DNA from: an uncultured Microbacteriaceae bacterium
Lineage (GTDB): Bacteria; Actinomycetota; Actinomycetes; Actinomycetales; Microbacteriaceae
Direction of reading: 5' to 3'
Assembly (NCBI GenBank): GCA_903907615.1
Contig: CAIVOR010000208.1
Coordinates: forward strand, 1 to 7,444
Length of the DNA: 7,444 nucleotides
Positions 1 to 6,428 of the stretch are shown piece after piece. Numbering within the stretch: the stretch's first letter is position 1; every line of letters begins with the position of its first letter. Under the pieces are notes generated by a model. It did no database searches, had not been told where the DNA came from, and saw only the letters and a list, made by a program, of their open reading frames with translations. The translations under genes were made by a program, and so were the position numbers.

Positions 1-1515
1 ATCACGGCGTGGATCGCCCACCAAATTGATGTGATTGTTCGCCGCACCACCTTCCGCCTGAAAAAGGCCGAAGAGCGGATGCACATCCTCCGTGGATACT
101 TGGCCGCACTCGACGCACTTGATGCCGTCATTGCGCTCATTCGGAAGAGCTCCACGGTTGAGGATGCGCGCGACGGACTCATGACGCTGTTGTCGATCGA
201 TGAACTTCAGGCGCGCGCCATTCTCGAAATGCAACTGCGCCGACTGGCCGCACTCGAGCGCCAAAAGATCATCGACGAGGCGGCCGAACTTGAGGCGCAG
301 ATTACCGACCTCAAGGGCATCTTGGCATCGCCGGAGCGCCAGCGCTCGATTGTGACCGACGAGCTCACCGAAATTGTGGACAAATTCGGCGATGATCGCC
401 GCACGCAGATCATGGCCGGTTACGGCGGTGACATGAACCTTGGAGACCTCATCGCTGAAGAAGAAATGGTTATTACCGTTACGCGCGGCGGATACATCAA
501 GCGCACCCGCAGCGACAACTACCGCTCGCAGCATCGCGGCGGCAAGGGTGTCAAGGGAGCCCAATTGCGGGCCGACGATGTGGTTCAGCACTTCTTTGTC
601 ACGACTACGCACCATTGGCTCCTGTTCTTCACCAATACGGGTCGCGTGTTGCGGGTCAAGGCGCACGAAGTCATGGAAACAGGGCGGGACGCCAAGGGAC
701 AGCACGTTGCGAACCTACTGGCGCTCAATCCAGACGAAGAAATCCGCCAAATCCTCGACATTCGGGACTATCACGTAGCTAAGTTCCTGGCGCTCGCCAC
801 CAAGGGTGGCCTCATCAAGAAAACATCACTCGAGGCCTACGACACCGCCCGCACCGGGGGAATTATTGCAATCAACCTCCGCGAGGGCGACGAACTTGTC
901 TCGGCGTTGCTGATTGACGAAGACACCGATGTCTTGCTCGTGTCACGTAAAGGCATGAGCCTGCGGTTTACCGCGACGGACGAAGCACTTCGTCCCATGG
1001 GCCGCTCGACAGCGGGCGTCACTGGCATGAAGTTCCGCGCGGATGACTGGCTCCTCGACGCAGCCGTAGTCACCGATGACAGTTTCGTCTTTGTCGCCAC
1101 CGAGAAGGGTTACGCAAAGAAGACGGCTACCAGCCAATACCGCTCGCAGCATCGCGGCGGACTGGGTATCAAGGTAGCCAAATTGAGCGAAGAACGTGGA
1201 GACCTCGCGGGTGCGATCATCGTGGAAGAGGACGATGAGGTCTTGGTCGTGCTGGAGAGCGGCAAGGTCGTCCGCTCGCCCTCTACCGAGGTTCCTGCCC
1301 GCGGCCGCGACACCATGGGAGTGGTGTTCACGCGCTTTGACGACGAAGACCGCATTCTCGCCATCGCCAAGAACTCCGAACGAAACCTGGTTGCCGAAGG
1401 CGACGAGGCAGAGTCCGCCGAAGACCCCATCGCAAGTGATGGCTTGAGCACGACGGCGGGCGACGAACAGGCTAGCGTTGATGAATCCACCGAAAGCGCC
1501 CCAAACGAGGACTGA
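1..1515 (+). CDS. gyrA: DNA gyrase subunit A, C-terminal 504 residues (5' end outside window)
   Basis: GyrA is the DNA-cleaving and DNA-wrapping subunit of gyrase, which introduces negative supercoils using ATP hydrolysed by GyrB. The frame is open from base 1, so roughly the first 350 residues, with the active-site tyrosine and the quinolone-resistance region, lie upstream. The visible part starts in the long coiled-coil arm (HQIDVIVRR, then KKAEERMHILRGYL) and continues through LQARAILEMQLRRLAALE. The C-terminal beta-pinwheel follows from about visible residue 145, with blade repeats such as VTRGGYIKRT, GRVLRVKAHEV, TKGGLIKKT and GKVVRSPSTEV. Two GyrA-box-like motifs are present, YRSQHRGGKG at 174-183 and YRSQHRGGLG at 380-389. 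The last ~40 residues form an acidic Asp/Glu/Ser-rich tail. The DUF3566 gene starts one base after the stop, suggesting co-transcription. The identification is secure. Confidence 0.97.
   Translation: MTAWIAHQIDVIVRRTTFRLKKAEERMHILRGYLAALDALDAVIALIRKSSTVEDARDGLMTLLSIDELQARAILEMQLRRLAALERQKIIDEAAELEAQITDLKGILASPERQRSIVTDELTEIVDKFGDDRRTQIMAGYGGDMNLGDLIAEEEMVITVTRGGYIKRTRSDNYRSQHRGGKGVKGAQLRADDVVQHFFVTTTHHWLLFFTNTGRVLRVKAHEVMETGRDAKGQHVANLLALNPDEEIRQILDIRDYHVAKFLALATKGGLIKKTSLEAYDTARTGGIIAINLREGDELVSALLIDEDTDVLLVSRKGMSLRFTATDEALRPMGRSTAGVTGMKFRADDWLLDAAVVTDDSFVFVATEKGYAKKTATSQYRSQHRGGLGIKVAKLSEERGDLAGAIIVEEDDEVLVVLESGKVVRSPSTEVPARGRDTMGVVFTRFDDEDRILAIAKNSERNLVAEGDEAESAEDPIASDGLSTTAGDEQASVDESTESAPNED
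520..542 (+). repeat. Direct repeat, copy 1, encoding GyrA box 1
   Basis: This 23-bp segment is identical to 1138-1160. Both copies are in frame and encode YRSQHRGG, the core of the GyrA box. This copy continues as KGVKGA, the usual form of the first, DNA-wrapping box. It is an internal coding repeat, not a mobile element. Confidence 0.9.
1138..1160 (+). repeat. Direct repeat, copy 2, encoding second GyrA-box-like motif
   Basis: This segment is a perfect 23-bp match to 520-542, 618 bp downstream and in the same codon phase. It encodes YRSQHRGG followed by LGIKVAKL. Actinobacterial GyrA proteins carry a second box-like motif in a later pinwheel blade. Identity at the nucleotide level, third codon positions included, is closer than protein-level constraint alone would require. 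Confidence 0.9.
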
Positions 1516-1516
1516 G

Positions 1517-2038
1517 ATGACTAACCTGCCCAGCAACTACGCCCCCACAAACGCAGGGCGCTCCGGAAACCCCGGCTCCGATTACCCTGGCCCAAACCGC
1601 GGCGCAACGGGCAACCGTCCAGCGAAGGGTCCGCGCGGTAAGGGTCGCCTCAAGTTCGGCGCCGACAACAGCAACCCCAACGTCAAACAGGTTCGACTCA
1701 CTCTCGTCTTCATCGACTTCTGGTCCGCTCTCAAGATCTCATTCTTGATCGGACTCGCGCAGGCAATTGTGGTCATTATTGCCACGTTCCTGCTCTACCT
1801 CGTGTTTGTTCAGACGGGCATCTTTGATCGCGCTAACAGCGTTGTCGGCCAGGTTGTCGGCGGAAACGGATTCGACGTCCGCAGCATTGTGTCGATGGGA
1901 CAGTCGGTGGCTTTCGCCGCAGTTGCCGGGGTGCTGAATATGGTTGTTATCACCATCATGGGCGCGGTTGTGGCCGTGATTTACAACATCATTGCCCGCA
2001 TTGTGGGCGGCGTGAAAGTTGGCTTCGAAAGCGACTGA
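1517..2038 (+). CDS. DUF3566 family membrane protein (gyrA-linked)
   Basis: This 173-residue protein matches the layout of the DUF3566 transmembrane family (Rv0007-like), encoded directly after gyrA in many actinobacteria. Its molecular function is not established. Residues 1-55 are rich in Gly, Pro and Asn with a basic patch (PAKGPRGKGRLKFG) and are probably disordered and cytoplasmic. Two hydrophobic helices follow at about 72-98 and 131-161, separated by a soluble loop (GIFDRANSVVGQVVGGNG). The ATG at 1517 is preferred to the in-frame ATG at 1478, which lies inside gyrA. A GAGG ribosome site at 1507-1510 stands six bases before 1517, and the gyrA stop is one base upstream. It is probably co-transcribed and translationally coupled with gyrA. 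Confidence 0.9.
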   Translation: MTNLPSNYAPTNAGRSGNPGSDYPGPNRGATGNRPAKGPRGKGRLKFGADNSNPNVKQVRLTLVFIDFWSALKISFLIGLAQAIVVIIATFLLYLVFVQTGIFDRANSVVGQVVGGNGFDVRSIVSMGQSVAFAAVAGVLNMVVITIMGAVVAVIYNIIARIVGGVKVGFESD

Positions 2039-2044
2039 CCCGAT

Positions 2045-2074
2045 TTAAGAATTACCCGCCATCTCGGGTAGTGT
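2045..2074 (+). promoter_or_regulatory. Possible promoter of the tRNA-Ile/tRNA-Ala unit
   Basis: A weak match to a vegetative promoter is TTAAGA (2045-2050), an 18-base spacer and TAGTGT (2069-2074), with a start expected near 2081, just before tRNA-Ile. The spacer overlaps a small hairpin, TACCCG / CGGGTA (2053-2058 / 2065-2070, six-base loop). Without a T-tract it is not a convincing terminator for the upstream genes. The tRNAs may also be reached by read-through from gyrA. Confidence 0.3.
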
Positions 2075-2089
2075 CGTATCTGTTGCTTC

Positions 2090-2163
2090 GGGGCTATAGC
2101 TCAGGTGGTTAGAGCGCTTCACTGATAATGAAGAGGTCCCAGGTTCAAGTCCTGGTAGCCCCA
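2090..2163 (+). tRNA. tRNA-Ile (anticodon GAT)
   Basis: This is a complete 74-base cloverleaf. The acceptor stem is GGGGCTA (2090-2096) with TAGCCCC (2156-2162), and the discriminator A is at 2163. The D arm contains AGCTCAGGTGGTTAGAGC. The anticodon stem CTTCA/TGAAG encloses loop CTGATAA with anticodon GAT at 2124-2126. The T arm holds GGTTCAAGTCC. The 3' CCA is not encoded, because CGAA follows, so it must be added by a nucleotidyltransferase. A tRNA-Ile/tRNA-Ala pair after gyrA and DUF3566 is the standard actinobacterial arrangement. Confidence 0.98.
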
Positions 2164-2188
2164 CGAACGCGATAGTGTTCTCCCGCAA

Positions 2189-2261
2189 GGGGCCTTAGCT
2201 CAATTGGTAGAGCGCCTGCTTTGCAAGCAGGAGGTCAGGAGTTCGATTCTCCTAGGCTCCA
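2189..2261 (+). tRNA. tRNA-Ala (anticodon TGC)
   Basis: This is a complete 73-base cloverleaf. The acceptor stem GGGGCCT (2189-2195) pairs with AGGCTCC (2254-2260). It includes the G3:U70 wobble pair that is the main identity element for alanyl-tRNA synthetase. The discriminator A is at 2261. The anticodon stem CCTGC/GCAGG encloses TTTGCAA, with anticodon TGC at 2222-2224. The T arm contains GAGTTCGATTCTC. CCA is not encoded. It lies 25 bases after tRNA-Ile and 8 bases before a strong terminator, consistent with a two-tRNA transcript. Confidence 0.98.
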
Positions 2262-2269
2262 CAAACGAC

Positions 2270-2297
2270 AAGACCCGCCCTCCACGGCGGGTCTTTT
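2270..2297 (+). terminator. Rho-independent terminator of the tRNA unit
   Basis: A perfect 10-bp GC-rich stem, AAGACCCGCC (2270-2279) with GGCGGGTCTT (2286-2295), encloses the six-base loop CTCCAC. TTTT (2294-2297) closes the plus-strand end. It begins eight bases after tRNA-Ala and separates it from the convergent acyltransferase gene. The minus-strand reading has the same stem but no T-run after it, so termination should mainly act on the plus strand. Confidence 0.9.
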
Positions 2298-2343
2298 CAT
2301 TTGCTGCGGCGGGGGCATCGAACTCCGGGCTGAGTCCTGAACG

Positions 2344-2380
2344 GTGCAGACCGTTAGCGTCCCACGAGAACCGTCTGCAC
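2344..2380. repeat. Imperfect inverted repeat across the acyltransferase stop codon
   Basis: GTGCAGACCGTT (2344-2355) and AACCGTCTGCAC (2369-2380) pair at 11 of 12 positions around a 13-base loop. The stem covers the last codons and the stop of the minus-strand acyltransferase gene. A smaller alternative hairpin, AACGGT / ACCGTT, is nested at 2340-2355. No T-tract follows on either strand, so this is not a canonical intrinsic terminator. It could still protect a 3' end or assist termination. Confidence 0.55.
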
Positions 2381-4393
2381 TTGCTTGGCAATGAACGGAC
2401 CGAGTGTGTTCGCGAACGTGGCCGTGAGGTGGTCTTGGTCGCGATATACGTCGACACCCCCGATAACGACAAAGCATCGCGTGTCGTCACAAAACAGGGA
2501 CGAGAAGTCGAGCGAGCGGGCACCGTCATGTGCTCGGGCCGCCTCGGCAAAAATGTCTGGGCCGGGGAGTGCGATTTCACGTGAAACATCGCACTCCGAC
2601 GCCGGGGAGTAGCGCAAACACTTGTTGGGGTCGTCGCCCGGAGCGGGATTGTCGGATAGGGCGACAACGGAAACTCCCGGTGCTTGAGCCGACCAGGCTT
2701 CCACCAGACCTGCGACCGCGGCGTCGGGGCTGCCCGCCGACTCGATCAGGTTCGACGACAAGCCGGTGGTGACAATGGCATCAAACGGCGCGTCAGAGGC
2801 GAGGACCTCGGCGAGACCAGCGTGCCACGCGTTACACGATGCAGTGAAGGCAGGATTGGTTCCGCCAATTTCGGTGACCGTCCAGGGGCAACCACCTTTG
2901 AGGTACGTGGTCAGTGACCAGCCTTTCAGCTCGGCCTGCGTAATCACGGCGTCGATGTACTGATAGGCGTGACTGTCGCCGATCAGGGCAATTCGTGGAG
3001 CAACGTCATTTTCGTTCCCGAAGTGACACGAAACAACCCGTGAATCGTTCAACTGAACAAAGCATTCGGTGTGACCGGGGCGATCTGCGTTACCGAATCC
3101 GGGATCCGGGATGATGGTGTCCACCAAAGCAGGATTTGAGCAACCGGTCATAACTTCGGCACCAAAACAGGCCGGGGGATGCGCCGCGACGTCGGCCAGC
3201 TCTGCAGAGGCGGCTTGATACTTGGGGAACTGAACGGCGAAGGAACCAAGGAGGAGAGCGCCCGTGACACCGACGGCCACGAGCATCCATCCAAATGTGA
3301 AGCGGGGCTGAAGCGACGTGAGGGCCGACAACTTTCGCATGGGATCTTCAACGAATCGCTTTGTGGCCCATGCCAGCACGAAACAGAAGACAAAAAGAGC
3401 CACGCGGTTGATGAAACTCAAGCCCCAACCGGCGATAAACGGAGCCACGACAATCAGCGGCCAGTGCCACAAATAAAGCGAGTACGAAATGTCACCGACA
3501 AACCGAACCGGCCGCAGGCTCAACAAACCACTGGCATGCCACCAGCGGCGACTTGACCCAATCGCGAGAACGGCGACCGTACCCGCCACGGGGAAGAGCG
3601 CGAGCCAGCCAGGAAAGGGCGACGATCGATCCAGCAACAGGGCGCTAGCGACGACAACCGCAAGACCCAGGTAACCGAGCACGTTGCTCTGCCACGTGCG
3701 CGCGACGCGACGCCCCCAGAGTGCGAGGAGAGCACCGGCCGCGAATTCCCATACGCGCGTAAATAAGACGAAGTAGGCCTGTGCGGGATTAACGGCGGTG
3801 TACCAAATCGACGCCACGAGCGAGAGTGCGCCCAGCACCCCGATCGTGGCGCCAAGGGCGACCCATCGTCTCCGGATTCCCCAGCGCACCGCCAGTGAGA
3901 ACGTGGCCAAGAGAATGAGCGGCCATACGACGTAGAACTGCTCTTCAAGGGAGAGCGACCAATAGTGTTCCGCAATCGTGCGTGAACTACTCGTGAGATA
4001 GTCCACAGAACCCGCGGCCAGTGACCAGTTTTGCGCGTAAAGAGCGCTTGCCCCGATGTCGCGAAGTGACTCGGGCAGGTACGCCAACGGCATGACGAAG
4101 GTAACCAGCACGAGACTGACGATGAGAACGAGAAGAGAGGCCGGTACGAGGCGCCGAATCCGGCGAGCCCAGAATTCCGGCAGCGAAATACGGGCGCGTG
4201 CGCGCAACTCACGCGTGAGCTGCCCGGATATCAAAAATCCGGAGATAACGAAAAAAACATCAACGCCGATGTAGCCGCCACTGAGCCGATTCGGCCAAAA
4301 GTGGTAAACCACAACCAGGAGCACCGCGAGTGCACGAAGTCCCTGAATGTGCGGAACGAAGTGGTCAGGAACTTCCTGTCGCGTTGTTGCCAC
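2354..4393 (-). CDS. Membrane O-acyltransferase with C-terminal SGNH domain (OatA-type architecture)
   Basis: The protein has 679 residues from the GTG at 4393. The N-terminal ~390 residues form an acyltransferase-3 membrane domain of about ten or eleven helices. Landmarks are HIQGLRALAVLLVVVYH (15-31), GGYIGVDVFFVISGFLIS (39-56), YWSLSLEEQFYVVWPL (144-159) and SYSLYLWHWPL (303-313). The rest is a probable extracytoplasmic SGNH hydrolase-like domain with GDSH (472-475, nucleophile Ser474) and DQDH (652-655, Asp652 and His655). Such two-domain enzymes move acyl groups, usually acetyl, across the membrane onto surface glycans or lipids; the substrate here is unknown. The domain has ten cysteines. 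A TTG start at 4435 would add 14 residues and overlap the upstream gene by 20 bases. Neither start has a good ribosome site, and GTG, 22 bases after the upstream stop, is preferred. Confidence 0.9.
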   Translation of the reverse strand: MATTRQEVPDHFVPHIQGLRALAVLLVVVYHFWPNRLSGGYIGVDVFFVISGFLISGQLTRELRARARISLPEFWARRIRRLVPASLLVLIVSLVLVTFVMPLAYLPESLRDIGASALYAQNWSLAAGSVDYLTSSSRTIAEHYWSLSLEEQFYVVWPLILLATFSLAVRWGIRRRWVALGATIGVLGALSLVASIWYTAVNPAQAYFVLFTRVWEFAAGALLALWGRRVARTWQSNVLGYLGLAVVVASALLLDRSSPFPGWLALFPVAGTVAVLAIGSSRRWWHASGLLSLRPVRFVGDISYSLYLWHWPLIVVAPFIAGWGLSFINRVALFVFCFVLAWATKRFVEDPMRKLSALTSLQPRFTFGWMLVAVGVTGALLLGSFAVQFPKYQAASAELADVAAHPPACFGAEVMTGCSNPALVDTIIPDPGFGNADRPGHTECFVQLNDSRVVSCHFGNENDVAPRIALIGDSHAYQYIDAVITQAELKGWSLTTYLKGGCPWTVTEIGGTNPAFTASCNAWHAGLAEVLASDAPFDAIVTTGLSSNLIESAGSPDAAVAGLVEAWSAQAPGVSVVALSDNPAPGDDPNKCLRYSPASECDVSREIALPGPDIFAEAARAHDGARSLDFSSLFCDDTRCFVVIGGVDVYRDQDHLTATFANTLGPFIAKQVQTVLVGR

Positions 4394-4415
4394 CGAGGTT
4401 ATCTGAGCTCGACGC

Positions 4416-4877
4416 CTAGTCGAGATCTTCCTCAACCCAGAGTTCGTCGTCCGCGCGGAACGTCTGATAAATCACGTAGCCCACGCCGAGAGCCACGGCT
4501 ACGCCCAGCCCGATGGCGATGTACTTGCCCGTTCCGGCCTTGGCGACTACGGGAACGGCACGCTTGCCGGCGGATCCGAGCGCGCGACCGAGGAGAGAAG
4601 ATTTTCCACGAGCGGCGTCGACCACCGACATCGTGGACCCGACTACCGAGGCAATCGAGGGAATGACATCCCCCACCAATCGTTCGCGAGCCGACCGGGC
4701 AGCGTGGCGCGTGCCCTCGGAGAAGCGTGGATACAGGTCGTCGTGGGCATATCGACCGGCCTCGCGTCCGGCAGCCCGGAGCACGGTTCCCGCCTCGGCC
4801 AAGACCTCACGCTGCTGGCGAAGTAGGCGGTCGGCGTCGCGACGAATCTCCTTGGCGGTGGGCTTCTTGGTGGCCAT
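4416..4877 (-). CDS. Small single-span membrane protein at the cwsA position
   Basis: I cannot assign this 153-residue protein to a named family with certainty. Residues 1-60 are charged and helical (KEIRRDADRLLRQQREVLAEAG), with coiled-coil character. An amphipathic middle follows. One transmembrane helix lies at about 118-138 (KYIAIGLGVAVALGVGYVIY), followed by a short acidic tail (RADDELWVEEDLD). There is no signal peptide, so a cytoplasmic N-terminus with a C-terminal anchor is likely. It lies between tRNA-Ala and the cyclophilin gene on the minus strand, where mycobacteria encode CwsA (Rv0008c), which as I recall has a similar size and a C-proximal single span. That equivalence rests on position and topology only. 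The acyltransferase gene follows 22 bases downstream, so the two are probably co-transcribed. Confidence 0.85.
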   Translation of the reverse strand: MATKKPTAKEIRRDADRLLRQQREVLAEAGTVLRAAGREAGRYAHDDLYPRFSEGTRHAARSARERLVGDVIPSIASVVGSTMSVVDAARGKSSLLGRALGSAGKRAVPVVAKAGTGKYIAIGLGVAVALGVGYVIYQTFRADDELWVEEDLD

Positions 4878-4977
4878 GCGCATCTCCTTTGGTGGAGCCG
4901 GTAGCGCTCCTGTGTCCATCTTGCCATTCCTCGCTGGCACGCAAAGGAACTTCGACAGGTGTGACAGGATGATAACC
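4878..4977. promoter_or_regulatory. Divergent promoter region between the 153-residue gene and cyclophilin
   Basis: These 100 bases must drive both directions. On the minus strand TATCAT (4974-4969) matches five of six bases of a -10 box, giving a leader of about 85 bases, but no matching -35 is visible. No convincing -10 appears for the plus strand. A short inverted repeat, TGCCA (4922-4926) and TGGCA (4935-4939) with an eight-base spacer, could be an operator but is too short to call. AGGA at 4966-4969 serves as the cyclophilin ribosome site. Confidence 0.4.
4884..4890 (-). promoter_or_regulatory. Strong ribosome binding site fixing the start of the 153-residue gene
   Basis: On the minus strand AAAGGAG stands six bases before the ATG at 4877. 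Another in-frame ATG at 4883 directly abuts this site with no spacer and so cannot use it. This chooses the MATKKPTAKE start over MRMATKK. Confidence 0.8.
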
Positions 4978-5508
4978 ATGACTCTGCACACCGCCGTCGC
5001 TGATATTTCCACCAATCGAGGCCACATCCTCGTGAACCTTTTCGGACACCACGCTCCGAATACGGTCGACAATTTCGTTGGTTTGTCGATGGGAACAAAG
5101 GAATGGTCACACCCTGAATCGGGCGCCACATCAACGGAGCCCCTCTATAACGGCGTGGTTTTCCACCGTGTCATTCCCGACTTCATGATCCAGGGCGGCG
5201 ACCCCATTGGCACCGGAACCGGCGGGCCGGGATACCGATTTGCGGACGAAATTCACGGCGAACTGGTTTTTGACCGCCCCTATCTTCTGGCTATGGCAAA
5301 CGCCGGCCCAGGCACGAACGGTTCGCAGTTCTTCATTACGATTGCCGCCACCCCTTGGCTCAACGGTAAGCACACCATTTTTGGTGAAGTCGCCGACGAC
5401 GCGTCACGAGCAATCGTCGACGTGATTGGTGTCACGCCGACCGACGGCCGCGATCGCCCGCTGGACGCCGTGGTGATTGAGTCCATCACCATTACACCTG
5501 CCGGCTAG
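4978..5508 (+). CDS. ppiA: Peptidyl-prolyl cis-trans isomerase, cyclophilin type
   Basis: This 176-residue single-domain cyclophilin accelerates cis-trans isomerisation of Xaa-Pro bonds during protein folding. The active-site motifs are intact: FHRVIPDFMIQGGD (62-75) with catalytic Arg64, Phe69, Met70 and Gln72; MANAGPGTNGSQFFIT (106-121); and WLNGKHTIFGEV (127-138) with Trp127 and His132. There is no signal peptide or membrane segment, so it should be cytoplasmic. The ATG at 4978 is preferred because AGGA lies eight bases upstream and MTLHTAVADISTNRG aligns with the normal family N-terminus. An in-frame ATG at 4969 would overlap that ribosome site. The rhomboid gene follows three bases after the stop. 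It matches ppiA (Rv0009) of mycobacteria in position and strand. Confidence 0.96.
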   Translation: MTLHTAVADISTNRGHILVNLFGHHAPNTVDNFVGLSMGTKEWSHPESGATSTEPLYNGVVFHRVIPDFMIQGGDPIGTGTGGPGYRFADEIHGELVFDRPYLLAMANAGPGTNGSQFFITIAATPWLNGKHTIFGEVADDASRAIVDVIGVTPTDGRDRPLDAVVIESITITPAG

Positions 5509-5511
5509 AAC

Positions 5512-6387
5512 GTGAGCAGTGCGGATCCGCAACCGGCCGGTTGCCGGTGGCATCCTCAAACACAGACGTTCATCACGTGCCAGCGATGCGGAACGGCGAT
5601 TTGCCCCAAGTGTCAAACACCGGCTCCTGTCGGGGTGCTCTGCCCCGACTGCTCGGGTAAGGCAAGCTCGAACCAGCGCACTGGCGGGGCTCGGCGATTC
5701 TTGCGAATTCCCGGCACGGCAACGCCAGTTGTCACCTACACGCTCATCGGTATCAATGTTTTCATTTACCTGCTGCAGCTGATTCCCGGCCTCAACCTGA
5801 CGGCTGCGCTGCTCTACTCGCCGTACTACTCACTCGCGGAGTTTGCTTCTGCGGGCGCGCCCTATGAACCGTGGCGCATGGTCACGTCGATGTTTGCCCA
5901 CTCGCCCTCATCGTTTCTGCACATTCTGTTCAACATGTTCACGCTGTGGATGTTTGGGCAGGCTCTCGAATCGATGCTCGGACGGGCCAAATTTCTCGCC
6001 CTCTACTTCATCTCGGGGCTCGCCGGCTCACTCGGGGTCCTGTACTTCGACTTGGCCCTCGGGCTGGAATTCAATTCGGTGGTTGGCGCCTCGGGCGCGA
6101 TATTCGGGCTGATGGGCGCCTATTTGGTGATCTTGCGACACCTGGGCGGAAACTCGACGAGCCTGCTCGTCCTGCTGGTGATCAACGTCGTGATCAGCTT
6201 CCTTCCGGGATCAAATCTGTCGTGGCAGGCACACGTGGGTGGCCTCATTGGAGGCGCCGTCGTCGGTTTGATTTACGCTCGAACGCGAGAACGCAGCAAG
6301 AAGCGCCTGCAATTGGGCCTGATTGCTTGTGTGGTCGCCGTCGAAATCGTGGCAGCACTCGCTCACGCGCCGATCTTCGTCGGCTAA
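5512..6387 (+). CDS. Rhomboid family intramembrane serine protease with N-terminal zinc-ribbon
   Basis: This 291-residue protein is a rhomboid protease, cleaving membrane proteins within or near their transmembrane helices. Residues 11-47 hold a metal-binding-like module, CxxH then CxxC, CxxC and CxxC (C11, H14, C23, C26, C31, C34, C44, C47), typical of actinobacterial rhomboids. About six or seven helices follow from residue 72. The catalytic serine is Ser194 in GASGAIFGLMGA and the catalytic histidine His241 in AHVGGLIGG. The loop motif FLHILFNM supplies the conserved His137 and Asn141 near the active site. A final hydrophobic helix lies at about 266-285. The GTG start lies three bases after the cyclophilin stop with no clear ribosome site, so translational coupling is likely. 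The physiological substrate is unknown. Confidence 0.95.
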   Translation: MSSADPQPAGCRWHPQTQTFITCQRCGTAICPKCQTPAPVGVLCPDCSGKASSNQRTGGARRFLRIPGTATPVVTYTLIGINVFIYLLQLIPGLNLTAALLYSPYYSLAEFASAGAPYEPWRMVTSMFAHSPSSFLHILFNMFTLWMFGQALESMLGRAKFLALYFISGLAGSLGVLYFDLALGLEFNSVVGASGAIFGLMGAYLVILRHLGGNSTSLLVLLVINVVISFLPGSNLSWQAHVGGLIGGAVVGLIYARTRERSKKRLQLGLIACVVAVEIVAALAHAPIFVG

Positions 6388-6412
6388 CGCCCCCACGAAA
6401 GCACGAGGGGCG
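6388..6412. other. GC-rich hairpin after the rhomboid stop codon
   Basis: CGCCCC (6388-6393) can pair with GGGGCG (6407-6412) around a 13-base loop immediately after the rhomboid stop. No T-run follows on either strand. It is at best a weak terminator or 3'-end structure for the ppiA-rhomboid transcript. Confidence 0.35.
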
Positions 6413-6428
6413 CGCTCACGCGAAAAAC

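Noticed and set aside
943..1536. 197-residue open frame antisense to gyrA
   Set aside because: It lies entirely opposite the intact, well-matched gyrA frame and shows no recognisable domain. Long antisense frames are expected in GC-rich coding DNA.
2189..2353. Integrative element attachment site at the tRNA-Ala 3' end
   Set aside because: I found no repeat of the tRNA 3' end elsewhere in the window and no integrase gene. A terminator follows immediately.
2204..2584. 126-residue frame starting inside tRNA-Ala
   Set aside because: It begins within a tRNA gene, crosses the intrinsic terminator and runs antisense to the acyltransferase.
3520..4212. 230-residue open frame on the minus strand inside the acyltransferase gene
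   Set aside because: It is a shifted frame within the intact acyltransferase, which carries all family motifs. The translation is Ser/Arg-rich without domain features.
4394..4435. TTG start for the acyltransferase overlapping the upstream gene
   Set aside because: It has no ribosome site and would add 14 Arg-rich residues (RKISTRRRAQITS) not needed by the family. GTG at 4393 is simpler, although it too lacks a strong ribosome site.
4513..4977. 155-residue upstream extension of the cyclophilin frame
   Set aside because: The extension is antisense to the 153-residue gene and has no cyclophilin-like sequence. The ribosome site and family alignment place the start at 4978.
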